This document shows, in pieces, positions 43,236-52,889 of a stretch of DNA of 64,000 nucleotides (position 1 is the first letter of the stretch; each line of letters starts with the position of its first letter). Position numbers and translations under genes: made by a program. Location of the stretch: positions 29,731-93,730 of the forward strand of contig JAPEKQ010000010.1 of the NCBI GenBank assembly GCA_029990205.1. The letters run 5' to 3'. The notes under the pieces are model-generated. The model was not told the DNA's origin. It ran no database searches and was given only the letters and a program-made list of their open reading frames with translations. The stretch comes from a bacterium. GTDB lineage: Bacteria; Joyebacterota; Joyebacteria; Joyebacterales; Joyebacteraceae.

Positions 43236-44241
43236 CGATCAAGCGCTCCGCTATCTGAACTGCGTTGAGCGCCGCCCCCTTCCTGAGATTGTCGGAAACG
43301 ACCCAGAGCCATATTCCGTGCTGGACCGAGTCGTCACGCCTGATCCGCCCCACCCAGGTCTCATCCGTCCGCTCGGTCTCTGCCTGCGTCGGGTAGATCC
43401 CCTCGGTCGGATCATCGATGACCCGAATGCCGGGCTCGCCGGAGAGCAGCGCGCGCGCTTCGTCCGGTCCGAGTTCCCGTTCCGTCTCGACGTTGACGGC
43501 GATGGCATGTGAGCGGAACACTGGAACCCTGACACACGTCACGGCGATCGGGAGACCGGGAAGCTCGAGGATCTTCCTCGTCTCCCCGATCATCTTGAGT
43601 TCTTCGCGCGTGTCGCCCATCTCATCGAAGACGTCGATCTGAGGAAGGCAGTTAAAGGCTATCTGCTTCGGATAGACGTCCGGCGATGCGTCACCGCCGC
43701 TGAGAACGGCGGTCGACTGCTCCTCGAGTTCCTCGATCGCCGCAAGCCCCGTCCCCGAGACGGACTGATACGTCGCAGCCACGACGCGCTTGAGACCAGC
43801 GCGCTCGGCGAGCGGTCTGAGGGCCTGGACCATCTGGATCGTCGAGCAGTTCGGGTTGGCGATGATGCCCCGGTGTTCCTTGAGGGCGTGAGCGTTGACC
43901 TCCGGCACGATGAGGGGAACGGCGAGCACCATCCTGAACTCCCGACTGTTGTCGACGGCGATGCCGCCCCGGCGGACGACCTCGGGGACGTATCTCCGGG
44001 AGAGCTCGGCGGAGGTTGCGAAGAGGACGATGTCGAGTCCGTCGAGAGCGTCCGCCGTCAGCGGTTCGACGAGGAGGTCGTGCTGCCGGAACCTGAGCCT
44101 GCGTTCCTCCCCGCGGTCCGACGCGAACACCCGGACCGTCTCGGCAGGGAAGCTCCGCTGTTCGAGCACCCGCAGCATCTCGAGACCGACCGCTCCCGTC
44201 GCTCCCGCGATACCGACATTGGGCTTCGCCTGAAGTTCCAT
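43219..44241 (-). CDS. asd: Aspartate-semialdehyde dehydrogenase
   Basis: 340-aa NADPH enzyme of the aspartate family amino acid and diaminopimelate pathway. NVGIAGATGAVGLEML is the NADP loop, IANPNCSTIQM has the catalytic cysteine, VRVPVFRSHAIAVNVE is near the catalytic histidine and GAALNAVQIAE closes the fold. ATG at 44241 has GGAGG 6 nt upstream; ATG at 44247 lacks spacing. It follows the fused BatDE gene by 39 bp. Confidence 0.96.
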   Translation of the reverse strand: MELQAKPNVGIAGATGAVGLEMLRVLEQRSFPAETVRVFASDRGEERRLRFRQHDLLVEPLTADALDGLDIVLFATSAELSRRYVPEVVRRGGIAVDNSREFRMVLAVPLIVPEVNAHALKEHRGIIANPNCSTIQMVQALRPLAERAGLKRVVAATYQSVSGTGLAAIEELEEQSTAVLSGGDASPDVYPKQIAFNCLPQIDVFDEMGDTREELKMIGETRKILELPGLPIAVTCVRVPVFRSHAIAVNVETERELGPDEARALLSGEPGIRVIDDPTEGIYPTQAETERTDETWVGRIRRDDSVQHGIWLWVVSDNLRKGAALNAVQIAERLIDADAR

Positions 44242-44280
44242 GTCCATCCTCCGTGGCGCTGGACGCGCCCGAGCGTGACT

Positions 44281-46896
44281 TCAGATTCGTTCGAGACCGT
44301 CGTTCCTGACCCAGCCAACGAGGTCCGTACCTCGCAGCGTGACGCGCGCCCACTCGCCACGAACCTCCTGGACCGCGACCGTCGTCCCTTCGTGGAGCTG
44401 GAACTCGAGCACGAACTCCGTGCCGGGTCCGGTCCTCGCCGCGAGTTCGGTCGCAAGGACCACGGCGTCGTTGGCCACGGCCATCTCGTGGATCTTGACC
44501 GCGGCGACCGTCGTCACGACCACGAACGCGACCAGGAGAGCGACGGCCGTTCGGAGCGGCCAGCCGGCGACTCGCCGCCTGAGCACTCCGAGAATGAGCA
44601 CGCCGAACAGACAGAAGAGCAGCGCGCTCGCGACGACCTCGAGCATCGAGATATCAGCGGCCGCGAGGAGCCCGCGCACGAAGGACGTCAGAGGACCGTC
44701 CTCGAGGGGCGCCTGACGGTCGGCGAGCTGCTCACGCACGTAGCCCAGGTTCGCACGGGCGTCATCGTGACCTGGCTCGATGCGCAGCGCACGCTCGTAG
44801 GCGAGCACCGCGCGACCGGGCTCCCGGAGCTTGTAGCGGGCGTTGCCGAGATTGTACTGAACGTCGGCGGCACCAAGACCAGCCTCAATGATCGCCTCGT
44901 AGATCGCCGCGGCCTCGTCGTATCGTTCCGCCGCGTACATCTCATTCGCTTCACGGAAGCGCGCACGAGCCTCCGCCGCGCCGCCTCCGGGCGCCGTCTG
45001 CGCGCGGCAGTCGGTCGGACCGGCCAGGCACATGCTGAGAGCCGCGACGATCGCGAGCGCGGATCCCGCCCGCTTCGCCGCCCCAACGCCCGCCGGACGC
45101 CTGCGCGTCAGCTGCTCGACGGAACGGATGCACTCGCGCGCATCACTGACGAGCCTCTCGGACTCCACCCCGCCGGACGCTCCGGCGAACCGCGCCGCGT
45201 CGCACACTCCAAGGACCCCGCGCACACGCCCGACGAGGTCTTCATCGGCTCCCGCCGCACGCAACGTGGACGCCAGTTCGTCGACCGTCATCCCGCGCGC
45301 CGCGACTCCGATGCGGTCACCGATGAACCCGGTCACCGCGCGCGCCACGGCGGAGCACCCTTCCTCGACACCGCCGGCCGCGAACGCTCCCGCGGCAGCC
45401 TTGAGCGCGTCACGCGAACGGGAGGAAGCCTCATGGTATCGCGCAAGCCGCACGTCACTGCCGAGCCTGTCCGCGCGCCTCCGGCGGGCCACGACGAACG
45501 CCAGCGCAAGTGGCGGCACCAGCTGGAGAAGCACGAACCACGCCCGCGAGTGAAGCGGACGGCCGGCCGGCGTCAGGGGCCCCGTCGCGTCCCTGATGTA
45601 GCGGATGTCGCCACCGAGCCGCTCGATGGCGGCGCGGGCGACCGTCTCCTCCCCGGCTTCACCGGTTCCGGGAGCAACCTGGATGGTCCGCGCGGGCGAA
45701 CCGGTACTCTCGTAGCGCCCCGTGGACGGGTCGAAGCAGACCAGCTCGATGGGCGGCAGCGTCTTCTCGCCCTCCGTCAGGGGAACGAGAACGAACTCGT
45801 AGCGCTTGACGCCGCCGACGACCCCGTTCTTCCGCGTCACCTCCGTGGAACTGCCCGATTCATAGACGCGGAACTCCGCGAGTTCCGAGAGATCCGGCGT
45901 CGGCACGGTCCGGATGTTGCCGATGCCGCGCACCGTCACGGTGAGCGTCACCGGGTCCCCCACGGCAACGCTCGTCACGTCGACCGAGGAGCTCAGTCGG
46001 AACTGACCCACGGCTCCCGTGAACCCGACCGGGCGTCCCTCAGCGGGGAGCGGGCGGATGTCGACCTCGATGGGGTCGGTGGTCAGCGTCTGACGCTCCC
46101 CCTCGCGCTGGAAGAACGTGAACATCTGTCCTTCGGCGTAGTACACCAGCGTCGCCGGCCCGACGGTCGCGGGTCCCGACGCCGTCCCGAAGAGCGCCGT
46201 CTTCAGTTCCGTCACGCGGTACTGCTTGCCCTCAACGATCTCGATGTACTCCTCTCGCGCGTCGAGATCCTCAACCCAGAACCCCGTGAGGTCCGGAGGT
46301 TCGTACTGCGGCTGCCGGAACGGTTCGGACCGGCGGTAGTACTTGAATGAGAGCGTGATCTGCTCATCGACGTATGCCGAGGACTTGCTGACGGAGGTCG
46401 TCGCGAAGACATCTCGCCCGGACGACGTCTGCGTCCCCTCGCGAACCTCGGACCGGTTCTGCGCCGTCGGAGTCCCACCCTCGACAACCGTCACCTCGAA
46501 CGTATTGCTGAGATACTCGGCCCCCTCCACCTCGACCCGGGCGGGTCCGATGGTGAAGGTCCCGGTCTCGCGAGGAAGGAGCATGTACGTGAAGCTCTTG
46601 GACTGCGTGATGCGGCCATTGATCATCGACATGTTCGTCGAGCTGCCCGCCGAGCGGACGGAGAAATGTTCCTCGATGGAGTCGAGATTCGGCGCGGGGG
46701 CACTGCGCGTCCCCTCGACCGAGACGGTGAGCGCGAAGCTCTCGTTCAGCGAGACGGTGGTCTGCCTCACCGACAGGGTAACGCTGACATCCGCCAACGC
46801 GATGGTCGGGAGGCCCGTCAGGAGCGCCGCGACGAGCACCGCGGTCACTGTCGCGATGCGCATGGCGGCTGTGGCTGTTCTACCAGTCCTTGTCAA
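44281..46896 (-). CDS. Fused BatD-BatE protein (Bat operon)
   Basis: 871-aa envelope protein. A signal peptide (IATVTAVLVAALLTGLPTIALA) leads into BatD-type beta-sandwich domains with SFALTVSVEG and VEVDIRPLP. A transmembrane helix lies near residue 460 (AWFVLLQLVPPLALAFVVA), then a helical cytoplasmic segment. A second export-like hydrophobic stretch (SALAIVAALSMCLAG) precedes TPR repeats (DVQYNLGNARYKLREPGRA) and a C-terminal SH3-like domain (LAARTGPGTEFVLEFQLHEG), as in BatE. TTG at 46896 overlaps the previous gene by 17 bp; ATG at 46863 is an alternative. batD and batE are usually separate genes. Confidence 0.85.
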   Translation of the reverse strand: MTRTGRTATAAMRIATVTAVLVAALLTGLPTIALADVSVTLSVRQTTVSLNESFALTVSVEGTRSAPAPNLDSIEEHFSVRSAGSSTNMSMINGRITQSKSFTYMLLPRETGTFTIGPARVEVEGAEYLSNTFEVTVVEGGTPTAQNRSEVREGTQTSSGRDVFATTSVSKSSAYVDEQITLSFKYYRRSEPFRQPQYEPPDLTGFWVEDLDAREEYIEIVEGKQYRVTELKTALFGTASGPATVGPATLVYYAEGQMFTFFQREGERQTLTTDPIEVDIRPLPAEGRPVGFTGAVGQFRLSSSVDVTSVAVGDPVTLTVTVRGIGNIRTVPTPDLSELAEFRVYESGSSTEVTRKNGVVGGVKRYEFVLVPLTEGEKTLPPIELVCFDPSTGRYESTGSPARTIQVAPGTGEAGEETVARAAIERLGGDIRYIRDATGPLTPAGRPLHSRAWFVLLQLVPPLALAFVVARRRRADRLGSDVRLARYHEASSRSRDALKAAAGAFAAGGVEEGCSAVARAVTGFIGDRIGVAARGMTVDELASTLRAAGADEDLVGRVRGVLGVCDAARFAGASGGVESERLVSDARECIRSVEQLTRRRPAGVGAAKRAGSALAIVAALSMCLAGPTDCRAQTAPGGGAAEARARFREANEMYAAERYDEAAAIYEAIIEAGLGAADVQYNLGNARYKLREPGRAVLAYERALRIEPGHDDARANLGYVREQLADRQAPLEDGPLTSFVRGLLAAADISMLEVVASALLFCLFGVLILGVLRRRVAGWPLRTAVALLVAFVVVTTVAAVKIHEMAVANDAVVLATELAARTGPGTEFVLEFQLHEGTTVAVQEVRGEWARVTLRGTDLVGWVRNDGLERI

Positions 46897-48742
46897 CCTT
46901 GTCCCTCTTCCGTGCCTTCGCGGCCAGGAGTTCGGCCTGCAGCTCCCGCTCGCCCTGTTCGATGGCGTCGAGCAGTCGCTCGGCTTCCTCCGGCGTCATG
47001 GCCGCGGCGTCCATCTCCCCGGTCTCTCCGCCGTCATCACCCGGCTGCTGCTCTTCACTCTGCTGCTCTTCACCCTGTTGCTCTTCATCCGACTCCTGCT
47101 CGCCCTGCTGCTCCTCGGAGTCCTGCTCCTGCTCGCCCTGCTCCCCCTCGGAGTCCTGCTCGCCGCTCTGCTGGTCTTCGCCGCTCTCGCCGTCCTGGTT
47201 CTCCTGCTCCCCGTCCTGCTGCTGTTCGCCGTCCTGGCTCTCCTGCTGCTCCTCGCCCTGCTCCCCCTCGCCGCCCTGCTGCTCCTGCTGTTCCTGTTGC
47301 TCGCGGGCGAGCTGCGCGACCTCGAGGTTGTACTTGGCGTCGACATCATCCGGATTCCTCAGGAGGCTCTGTCGAAAGGCCTGGATCGCGCCTTCCAGAT
47401 CGCCGGCGGCAAGAAGCGCATCCCCGGCGTTGTAGAGCGCCGCCGCTGCGAGTTCGTCATCCCCTGCGGACGCCGCCTGCTGGTACTCCCTCAACGCCGC
47501 CTCGACGTCGCCGCTCTGGAACAGCGCGTTGCCGGCGTTGAAACCGAGCGCGGCGAGTTCGGGCGCGAGCACCTGCCCGCTCCGATACTCCGTCAGCGCT
47601 TCATTGTACCTTCCTTCGCGGTAGAGCCGGTTGCCCTTCCGGTTGTGACCGCCCGGCGTCTCGCCGAACCCGGTCAGGACCGGGAAGACAGCCGCAATCG
47701 CGAGAACCGACAATGTCCGAAGCAGCGGACGGACGCGACCGGGGCTCCGGGCCGGAACGAAGGTCGCCAGCAGAAGCAGCGCGAGCGCGACAAGCATAGG
47801 CACCTGGAAGCGCTCCTCGTAGAATGCGAGCATCCTGGATTCGAGTTCGCCCTGTTCCATCCGCGCCAGCTCCTCTTCGATCGCGCGAAGTTCCCTCTCA
47901 CCGCTCGTCGCCCGATAGTAGCTCCCACCGGTCACCGATGCGATATCCATCAGCGTCCCCTCGTCGAGCCGCGACATGACGATGTTTCCTGAGCGGTCCC
48001 TCTTGTACCCGCCGCCCTCGGAGGCCGAGAGCGGGATCGGCTCGCCGGCCGTTGACCCGAGGCCGATGGTGTAGATCCTCACACCCGCCTCGGCCGCCTC
48101 TCTCGCCGCCTCGAGCGGGTCTTCCTCGTGCCCCTCGCCATCGGTGAAGATGACGAGCGCCTTGGAGCGGTCGGGCTGCGTCGTCAAGGCGGCGGTCGCC
48201 TTCCGGATGGCCGCCGCGAGATTGGTCCCCGGACGCGAGATGGTACCCGGTTCCACGGCCGAAAGCAGCATCGAGGCCGCGCCGTAGTCCAACGTCAACG
48301 GGCACTGCACGAACGCAGCGCCCGCGAACGTGATCACACCGACGCGGTCCCCATCGAGAAGCTCGATCAACGTCAGCGCCTCGCGTCTCGCCTTCTCCAG
48401 ACGATCCGGTCGAAGATCCTCCGCCCGCATCGAGTCCGAGACGTCGAGCGCCAGCATCAGGTCGATGCCGTGTCGCGTTGCCACGCCGAGCCTCGTCCCG
48501 GTCTGCGGACGCCCCGCCGCGAGCCCCAGCGCAAGAACCACCAACACGGCGAGCCACACTCTCGCCCGGTGCACGCTCTCGGCCGTCGCCGGAGCGATCC
48601 GCGTATAGAGCGCGGGCTCCGCCATCGCCTGTTTCGAGGCCCGGCGGCGTCCGAGCGCAAACCAGCCGAGCAGCACGGCGACCAGCAGCGGCACGCCGAG
48701 ATACCAGAGAAGCAGGAGTTCGGTGTCGACCGCGAATCTCAC
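46880..48742 (-). CDS. Fused BatB-BatC protein (VWA + TPR + acidic tail)
   Basis: 620-aa inner-membrane protein. Two N-terminal helices (LLLLWYLGVPLLVAVLLGWF, VWLAVLVVLALGLAAG) are followed by a von Willebrand A domain with MIDAS DVSDS at residue 100 and FTDGEGHEEDP. A third helix (VPMLVALALLLLATFVPA) leads into TPR repeats (AALGFNAGNALFQSGDVEAA). Then comes a low-complexity E/Q/G/D tail of about 100 residues ending in a helical segment rich in E, A and K. BatB plus BatC in one chain. GTG at 48742 has AGGAGG 10 nt upstream. Confidence 0.88.
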   Translation of the reverse strand: MRFAVDTELLLLWYLGVPLLVAVLLGWFALGRRRASKQAMAEPALYTRIAPATAESVHRARVWLAVLVVLALGLAAGRPQTGTRLGVATRHGIDLMLALDVSDSMRAEDLRPDRLEKARREALTLIELLDGDRVGVITFAGAAFVQCPLTLDYGAASMLLSAVEPGTISRPGTNLAAAIRKATAALTTQPDRSKALVIFTDGEGHEEDPLEAAREAAEAGVRIYTIGLGSTAGEPIPLSASEGGGYKRDRSGNIVMSRLDEGTLMDIASVTGGSYYRATSGERELRAIEEELARMEQGELESRMLAFYEERFQVPMLVALALLLLATFVPARSPGRVRPLLRTLSVLAIAAVFPVLTGFGETPGGHNRKGNRLYREGRYNEALTEYRSGQVLAPELAALGFNAGNALFQSGDVEAALREYQQAASAGDDELAAAALYNAGDALLAAGDLEGAIQAFRQSLLRNPDDVDAKYNLEVAQLAREQQEQQEQQGGEGEQGEEQQESQDGEQQQDGEQENQDGESGEDQQSGEQDSEGEQGEQEQDSEEQQGEQESDEEQQGEEQQSEEQQPGDDGGETGEMDAAAMTPEEAERLLDAIEQGERELQAELLAAKARKRDKVDKDW

Positions 48743-48743
48743 G

Positions 48744-49739
48744 CTACGGAATCCTCCTGAGCACCGTGGCCCCAAGCACGAGTTCGATCAGGGCGATGAC
48801 GAGCGCCGCCATCGCGAACCTCGGACCAAGCTCCGTATACGACGTGAAGTGCTTCACCTCGACCTTCGTCTTCTCGAGTGCGTCGATCGTGGAGTACACG
48901 TCCGCGAGCATCCCCTCGGTCTTCGCGCGGAAGTATCTACCACCCGTGATCCTGGAGATCTCGCGGAGCACATCCTCATCGATATCGGTGGGCACGTTGA
49001 CGTACCGCCGTCCCCAGACCGGGTCGTCGACCGGGATCGGACCGCCCTCGGCCGTCCCGGCGGCAACCGTGTACACCTTGATGCCGAGCGCGGCGGCCGC
49101 CTGCGCCGCCGTCACCGGATCGATCTGACCCGCGTTGTTCCGACCGTCCGTGAGGAGCACGACGATCTTGCTCTCGGCCTCGCTCTCACGCAGGCGATTG
49201 GCGGCCGTCGCCAGCGCAAGCCCGATGGCCGTGCTCTGCTCGTCGATCATCCCCAGCTCGATCGAGTCGAGCAGCTCGAGCAGCACATCGTAGTCGAGCG
49301 TCAGCGGGCACTGCGTGTAGGCCTCGCTCGCGAACACGACCATTCCGATGCGGTCGGAGACACGTCCCTCGATGAAGTCGGCAACGACCGACTTCGCCAC
49401 GCCCAGCCGGTTCTGCGGCTTGAAGTCCTCGGCGCGCATGCTGCCGGAGACATCGAGCACCAGAAGGATGTCGATCCCCTCGGAGAGCACGGTCTCCGTG
49501 CCGCGCCCCGCCTGCGGGCGAGCCAGCCCCAGGACGACGAGCGCGATGAGGATGCAGCGCACCGCGAGCGTCGCGGCGCGCTTCCAGGCGGCGCGGCTTC
49601 CGGCCTGCTCACGCGCCATGCGCGTCAGCGGGAACGAGACAGCCGGCTCAAGAGCGCGCCTGAACCGCAGCGCCACCGTGATGTAGATCGGGATGAGCAG
49701 CAGGAGCCAGAGGAAGACAGGATCAGCGAACCGGAACAT
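48744..49739 (-). CDS. BatA-like VWA membrane protein
   Basis: 331-aa protein with the typical BatA layout. N-terminal helices FLWLLLLIPIYITVAL and AVRCILIALVVLGLA are followed by a VWA domain with MIDAS DVSGSM at residues 96-101, VVFASEAYTQCPLT and VLLTDGRNNAGQID, and a C-terminal anchor (AMAALVIALIELVLGATVL). ATG at 49739 with GGAGGAGG upstream. It overlaps the upstream gene by 17 bp and ends 1 bp before BatBC. Works with MoxR as a metal-dependent adhesion module, probably envelope stress or complex assembly. Confidence 0.9.
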   Translation of the reverse strand: MFRFADPVFLWLLLLIPIYITVALRFRRALEPAVSFPLTRMAREQAGSRAAWKRAATLAVRCILIALVVLGLARPQAGRGTETVLSEGIDILLVLDVSGSMRAEDFKPQNRLGVAKSVVADFIEGRVSDRIGMVVFASEAYTQCPLTLDYDVLLELLDSIELGMIDEQSTAIGLALATAANRLRESEAESKIVVLLTDGRNNAGQIDPVTAAQAAAALGIKVYTVAAGTAEGGPIPVDDPVWGRRYVNVPTDIDEDVLREISRITGGRYFRAKTEGMLADVYSTIDALEKTKVEVKHFTSYTELGPRFAMAALVIALIELVLGATVLRRIP

Positions 49740-50811
49740 CGTCGCCCTCCTCCTCGCTCGCTCGCAGACGCGTCCGCTCCACGAACCCCTCGACGTCATC
49801 CAGATCGCCACGGGCCCGCTCGACGGTCGGTGCGCTCCTCGCGAACTTCGAAAGGTCCGCGCGCTCGAGCAGTCCGGTCAGCCACGAGATCTGTTCATCC
49901 GGAAGCGCCGCTTCGCTCAACTCCGGCGCCAGTTCGGCCGTGGTCCGGTCGATGGCCGGAACGCTGAACCGGTCCCCGATGTATCGTCGCGCAATATCGG
50001 TCAGCTCGACGTAGAACGTCTCGATGTCGCCTCGGTCCAGCTCGTCACCCGACCGAAGCGCGCGCAGCCGCGACAGCGCGCTGACGTGTGCCGCGCGTCG
50101 TCGCTCCTCACGAGTCGGCCCGGTCTCCTCCCCGGGTTCCGGACGCGACTCCCGCCATCTGATCCAGAGCCTCCACGCGGCAACGAGCGCCGCGACGACC
50201 AGCGCGGCGACGATCCAGGGCCAGACGGCTCTCGGGAGGTCCACGGGCGGCTTGATGGCGCGCGGCTCGATCTGCCCCTCGAGATCCTCGGGTGGAATGA
50301 CGCTCCTGACCACGATTTCGAGACTCGGCGAGTGGACGACGGCCGTGTCCCCACCGGACATCACCGCGTGGAACGCGAGTTCGGGGATAACGTGCTCGCC
50401 CGTTTCGAACACCGTGATGACGACGTCGCGTCGCTCGATGACGCCGTCCGGACTCTCGTCCGACGGATAGATGACCACATCGATCACCTCGAACGGCGCG
50501 ATCTCTCCAACGACGCGTGGGAATGCCAGCGCGGTATCGAAGTCATGGACCGCGGTCAGTGTCAGGACAAGGCGGTCTCCCACCGTGGCCGTATCCGGCA
50601 CAACGCTCGCGCCGACCATCAGCAGCGAATCGGAGGGAGCGCGGAGCGTGTCGCGCATGCGCGCGATCCGCGCCGTGTCCATTCCGTCACCGCGCAACGA
50701 CGAGGGATCCCCCTGTGCACGCGCGGCGTCGGCGTTCAGGCCCGCGATCAGAGCGATGAACGCGCAGATGGCGACAATGCCGAGACGATCTGTGAGCTTC
50801 GCTCTCCTCAC
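49723..50811 (-). CDS. Bat-operon membrane protein, DUF4381/BatD-like
   Basis: 362-aa protein of uncertain family. A signal peptide (IVAICAFIALIAGLNADAARA) leads into a periplasmic domain with a beta-sandwich feel (VGDRLVLTLTAVHDF, EIAPFEVIDVVIYP). A transmembrane helix near residue 200 (VWPWIVAALVVAALVAAWRLW) and a cytoplasmic helical domain (DIETFYVELTDIARRYIGDRF) follow. The cytoplasmic part resembles the helical region after the BatD anchor. Between DUF58 and batA, overlapping both. Likely a stand-alone partner that presents a substrate to the VWA proteins. Confidence 0.7.
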   Translation of the reverse strand: MRRAKLTDRLGIVAICAFIALIAGLNADAARAQGDPSSLRGDGMDTARIARMRDTLRAPSDSLLMVGASVVPDTATVGDRLVLTLTAVHDFDTALAFPRVVGEIAPFEVIDVVIYPSDESPDGVIERRDVVITVFETGEHVIPELAFHAVMSGGDTAVVHSPSLEIVVRSVIPPEDLEGQIEPRAIKPPVDLPRAVWPWIVAALVVAALVAAWRLWIRWRESRPEPGEETGPTREERRRAAHVSALSRLRALRSGDELDRGDIETFYVELTDIARRYIGDRFSVPAIDRTTAELAPELSEAALPDEQISWLTGLLERADLSKFARSAPTVERARGDLDDVEGFVERTRLRASEEEGDDVPVR

Positions 50812-51722
50812 GACCGAACCCCTCCCACGCGCGTCGTCGCGCCTCCGCCGGCACGTCTCGCGCGCAGCCTGAAGAACTTCTCGAGCGGATCGACGTACGG
50901 CTCGCCGACACGCACCGCGATCGAATCCACACCAAGTCGCCCGAACAAGCGTTCCCGTTCCTCAGCGAGGCGCGCGCTCTCCGCGGCGAAGCGCTCACGG
51001 AACCGTCTGTCACTCGTGTCCACCAGAAGCCGTTCCCCTGTCTCCGGATCGCTCAGATCCACGAGCCCCGCGTTCGGCAGCTCGAACTCGCACGGGTCGT
51101 TCACCTCGACCGCGACCAGGTCGAAGCGTTTCGCGGCGGTCGCCAGCGACCGTTCGTAGCCGTCCGCCACGAAGTCGCTCACGAGGAAGACCACGGCGTG
51201 ACGCCGAACGACCTTCGAGAGGTAGTCGATGGCGGTCGGGATGTCGGTCCCCGTCCCCTCGGGCTCCGAGTAGAGGATCTCGCGGATGACTCGAAGCACG
51301 TGCCGGCGCCCCTTCTGGGGCGGCACGACCTTCTCGATGCGGTCCGTGAAGATGATCAGTCCGACGCGGTCGTTGTTCCTGGTGGCCGAGAACGCGAGGA
51401 TCGCGCACAGCTCCGCGGCCAGGTCCGACTTGAACCGTTCGGTCGTCCCAAACCGGCCGGAGCCGCTGGCGTCCACGACGAACATCACCGTGAGTTCGCG
51501 CTCCTCCTCGAACTTCTTGATGTAGGGGTGACCCATGCGCGCCGTGACGTTCCAGTCGATCGAGCGAACGTCGTCGCCGGGAAGATATTCGCGCACCTCC
51601 GCGAACTCCATCCCACGGCCCTTGAACACGCTCTGGTACTCACCCGAGAACACGTCATCGACGAGCCGCTTCGTGCGGATCTCGATGTGCCTGATCTTCT
51701 TGAGTATCTCTTTCGGAAGCAT
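50808..51722 (-). CDS. DUF58 VWA-like protein
   Basis: 304-aa cytoplasmic protein with the DUF58 core DVRSIDWNVTARMGHPYIK preceded by YQSVFKGRGMEFAEVREY. The degenerate MIDAS-like loop is FVVDASGSGRFGT, and VFLVSDFVADGYERSL continues the VWA fold. DUF58 proteins accompany MoxR ATPases in most Bat clusters. It starts 71 bp after moxR and overlaps the next gene (ATGA). Confidence 0.93.
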   Translation of the reverse strand: MLPKEILKKIRHIEIRTKRLVDDVFSGEYQSVFKGRGMEFAEVREYLPGDDVRSIDWNVTARMGHPYIKKFEEERELTVMFVVDASGSGRFGTTERFKSDLAAELCAILAFSATRNNDRVGLIIFTDRIEKVVPPQKGRRHVLRVIREILYSEPEGTGTDIPTAIDYLSKVVRRHAVVFLVSDFVADGYERSLATAAKRFDLVAVEVNDPCEFELPNAGLVDLSDPETGERLLVDTSDRRFRERFAAESARLAEERERLFGRLGVDSIAVRVGEPYVDPLEKFFRLRARRAGGGATTRVGGVRS

Positions 51723-51793
51723 GGCGTTCTACACGTCCTCCGCACGACGCCGTGAGTCGGCGACGCGTGGACGTTCGGGTTGTCAGCTGGCTG

Positions 51794-52780
51794 CTAGGGG
51801 ACTTCGACGTTGTCGAGGATCCGCTGGACGACGTCCTCCGACGTCATCTCTTCAGCCTCGGCCTCGTACGTGATGATCACCCGGTGACGGAGTACGTCCA
51901 TCGCGATCGCTTTGACATCCTCCGGGGTCACATACCCTCTTCCCTGAAGGAACGCATGCGCCCGCGCGGCCACGCTCAGGAAGATCGAGGCCCGCGGTGA
52001 GGCGCCGTACGCGATGAGGTCGCCGAGATCCAGCCCGGCCTCCGTCGGCTCGCGCGTCGCGAAGACGATGTCGAGAATGTACTGCTTCACCTTCTCGTCG
52101 ACGTAGATCTCCGAGACCAGCTTGCGCGCCGCCAGGATCGTGTCCGGCGAGACGACCGCCGACACCTCGGGCTCCGAGCCGCCCGCCATCCGGTCCATGA
52201 TCCTGAGTTCCTCCTCGCGGGTCGGATACCCCACGCGGAGCTTCAGCATAAACCGGTCGACCTGTGCCTCCGGCAGCGGATAGGTTCCTTCCTGCTCGAT
52301 GGGGTTCTGCGTCGCGAGGACGAGGAATGGATCGTCGAGCGGAAAGGTCTCGTCACCGATGGTGATCTGGCGCTCCTGCATGGCCTCGAGAAGCGCGCTC
52401 TGCACCTTGGCCGGAGCGCGGTTGATCTCGTCCGCCAGGATGAGGTTGGAGAAGATGGGACCCTTCTTCGTCGTGAAGGTCCCGGTACTTGGCGAGTAGA
52501 CGAGCGTTCCGATGAGATCCGCCGGGAGAAGATCCGGCGTGAACTGGATGCGCTGGAAGCTCGTGTCGATGCACCGCGAGAGCGTGCGCACGGCGAGCGT
52601 CTTGGCGAGACCCGGTACGCCCTCGATAAGGACGTGTCCGTTCGCCAGAAGCCCGATCATCAGTCGCTCTATCATATAGCGCTGGCCGACGATGACTTTG
52701 TCGATCTCTGCAAGCAGCGTCGGGACGAAGGCGCTCTCGCGCTCGATCCTCTCGCCGATCGCTTTGATATCCCCGTACAC
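51794..52780 (-). CDS. MoxR-family AAA+ ATPase
   Basis: 328-aa chaperone-like ATPase expected to remodel or load metal into the VWA partners encoded downstream. Walker A is GVPGLAKT (54-61), Walker B LILADEINRAP, sensor I VLATQNPIEQEGTYPLPEAQ with the arginine-finger segment DRFMLKLRVGYP, and sensor 2 in the lid (GASPRASIFL). GTG start with AGGAGG 5 nt upstream. It is first gene of the Bat operon, after the tldE terminator. Confidence 0.95.
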   Translation of the reverse strand: MYGDIKAIGERIERESAFVPTLLAEIDKVIVGQRYMIERLMIGLLANGHVLIEGVPGLAKTLAVRTLSRCIDTSFQRIQFTPDLLPADLIGTLVYSPSTGTFTTKKGPIFSNLILADEINRAPAKVQSALLEAMQERQITIGDETFPLDDPFLVLATQNPIEQEGTYPLPEAQVDRFMLKLRVGYPTREEELRIMDRMAGGSEPEVSAVVSPDTILAARKLVSEIYVDEKVKQYILDIVFATREPTEAGLDLGDLIAYGASPRASIFLSVAARAHAFLQGRGYVTPEDVKAIAMDVLRHRVIITYEAEAEEMTSEDVVQRILDNVEVP

Positions 52781-52847
52781 CTGTTCCTCCTGTTATCCCA
52801 GGCTCCGCAGTTGTCGTTCTGTGTGCCAACACCAACATATGATGCAG

Positions 52848-52880
52848 GCGGGCCCGATTTGGTTGCAGGATCGGGCCCGC
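52848..52880 (-). terminator. 11-bp hairpin terminating tldD-tldE
   Basis: Perfect inverted repeat GCGGGCCCGAT (52848-52858) and ATCGGGCCCGC (52870-52880) with an 11-nt loop, starting 9 bp after the tldE stop and ending about 70 bp before moxR. No U-tract. It separates the protease pair from the Bat operon. Confidence 0.75.
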
Positions 52881-52889
52881 AAATCTCTG

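Noticed and set aside
43873-46350. 825-codon plus-strand open frame, the longest antisense frame
   Set aside because: It lies across asd and batDE, both with clear domains. The composition (R, D, E, H, P-rich, no domains) is that of a codon-bias shadow.
47035-47310. CTGCTC-rich tract that looks like a microsatellite
   Set aside because: It encodes the E/Q/G/D-rich tail of the BatBC protein in frame and is explained by amino-acid composition.
46343-47992. Plus-strand frame rich in leucine, looking like a membrane protein
   Set aside because: It is the antisense of the Glu/Gln-rich BatBC tail, which turns GAG/CAG codons into CTC/CTG leucines.
52781-52847. TGGCAC...TGC pattern ahead of moxR as a sigma-54 promoter
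   Set aside because: The GG and GC elements are not 10 bp apart, so it does not meet the -24/-12 consensus.
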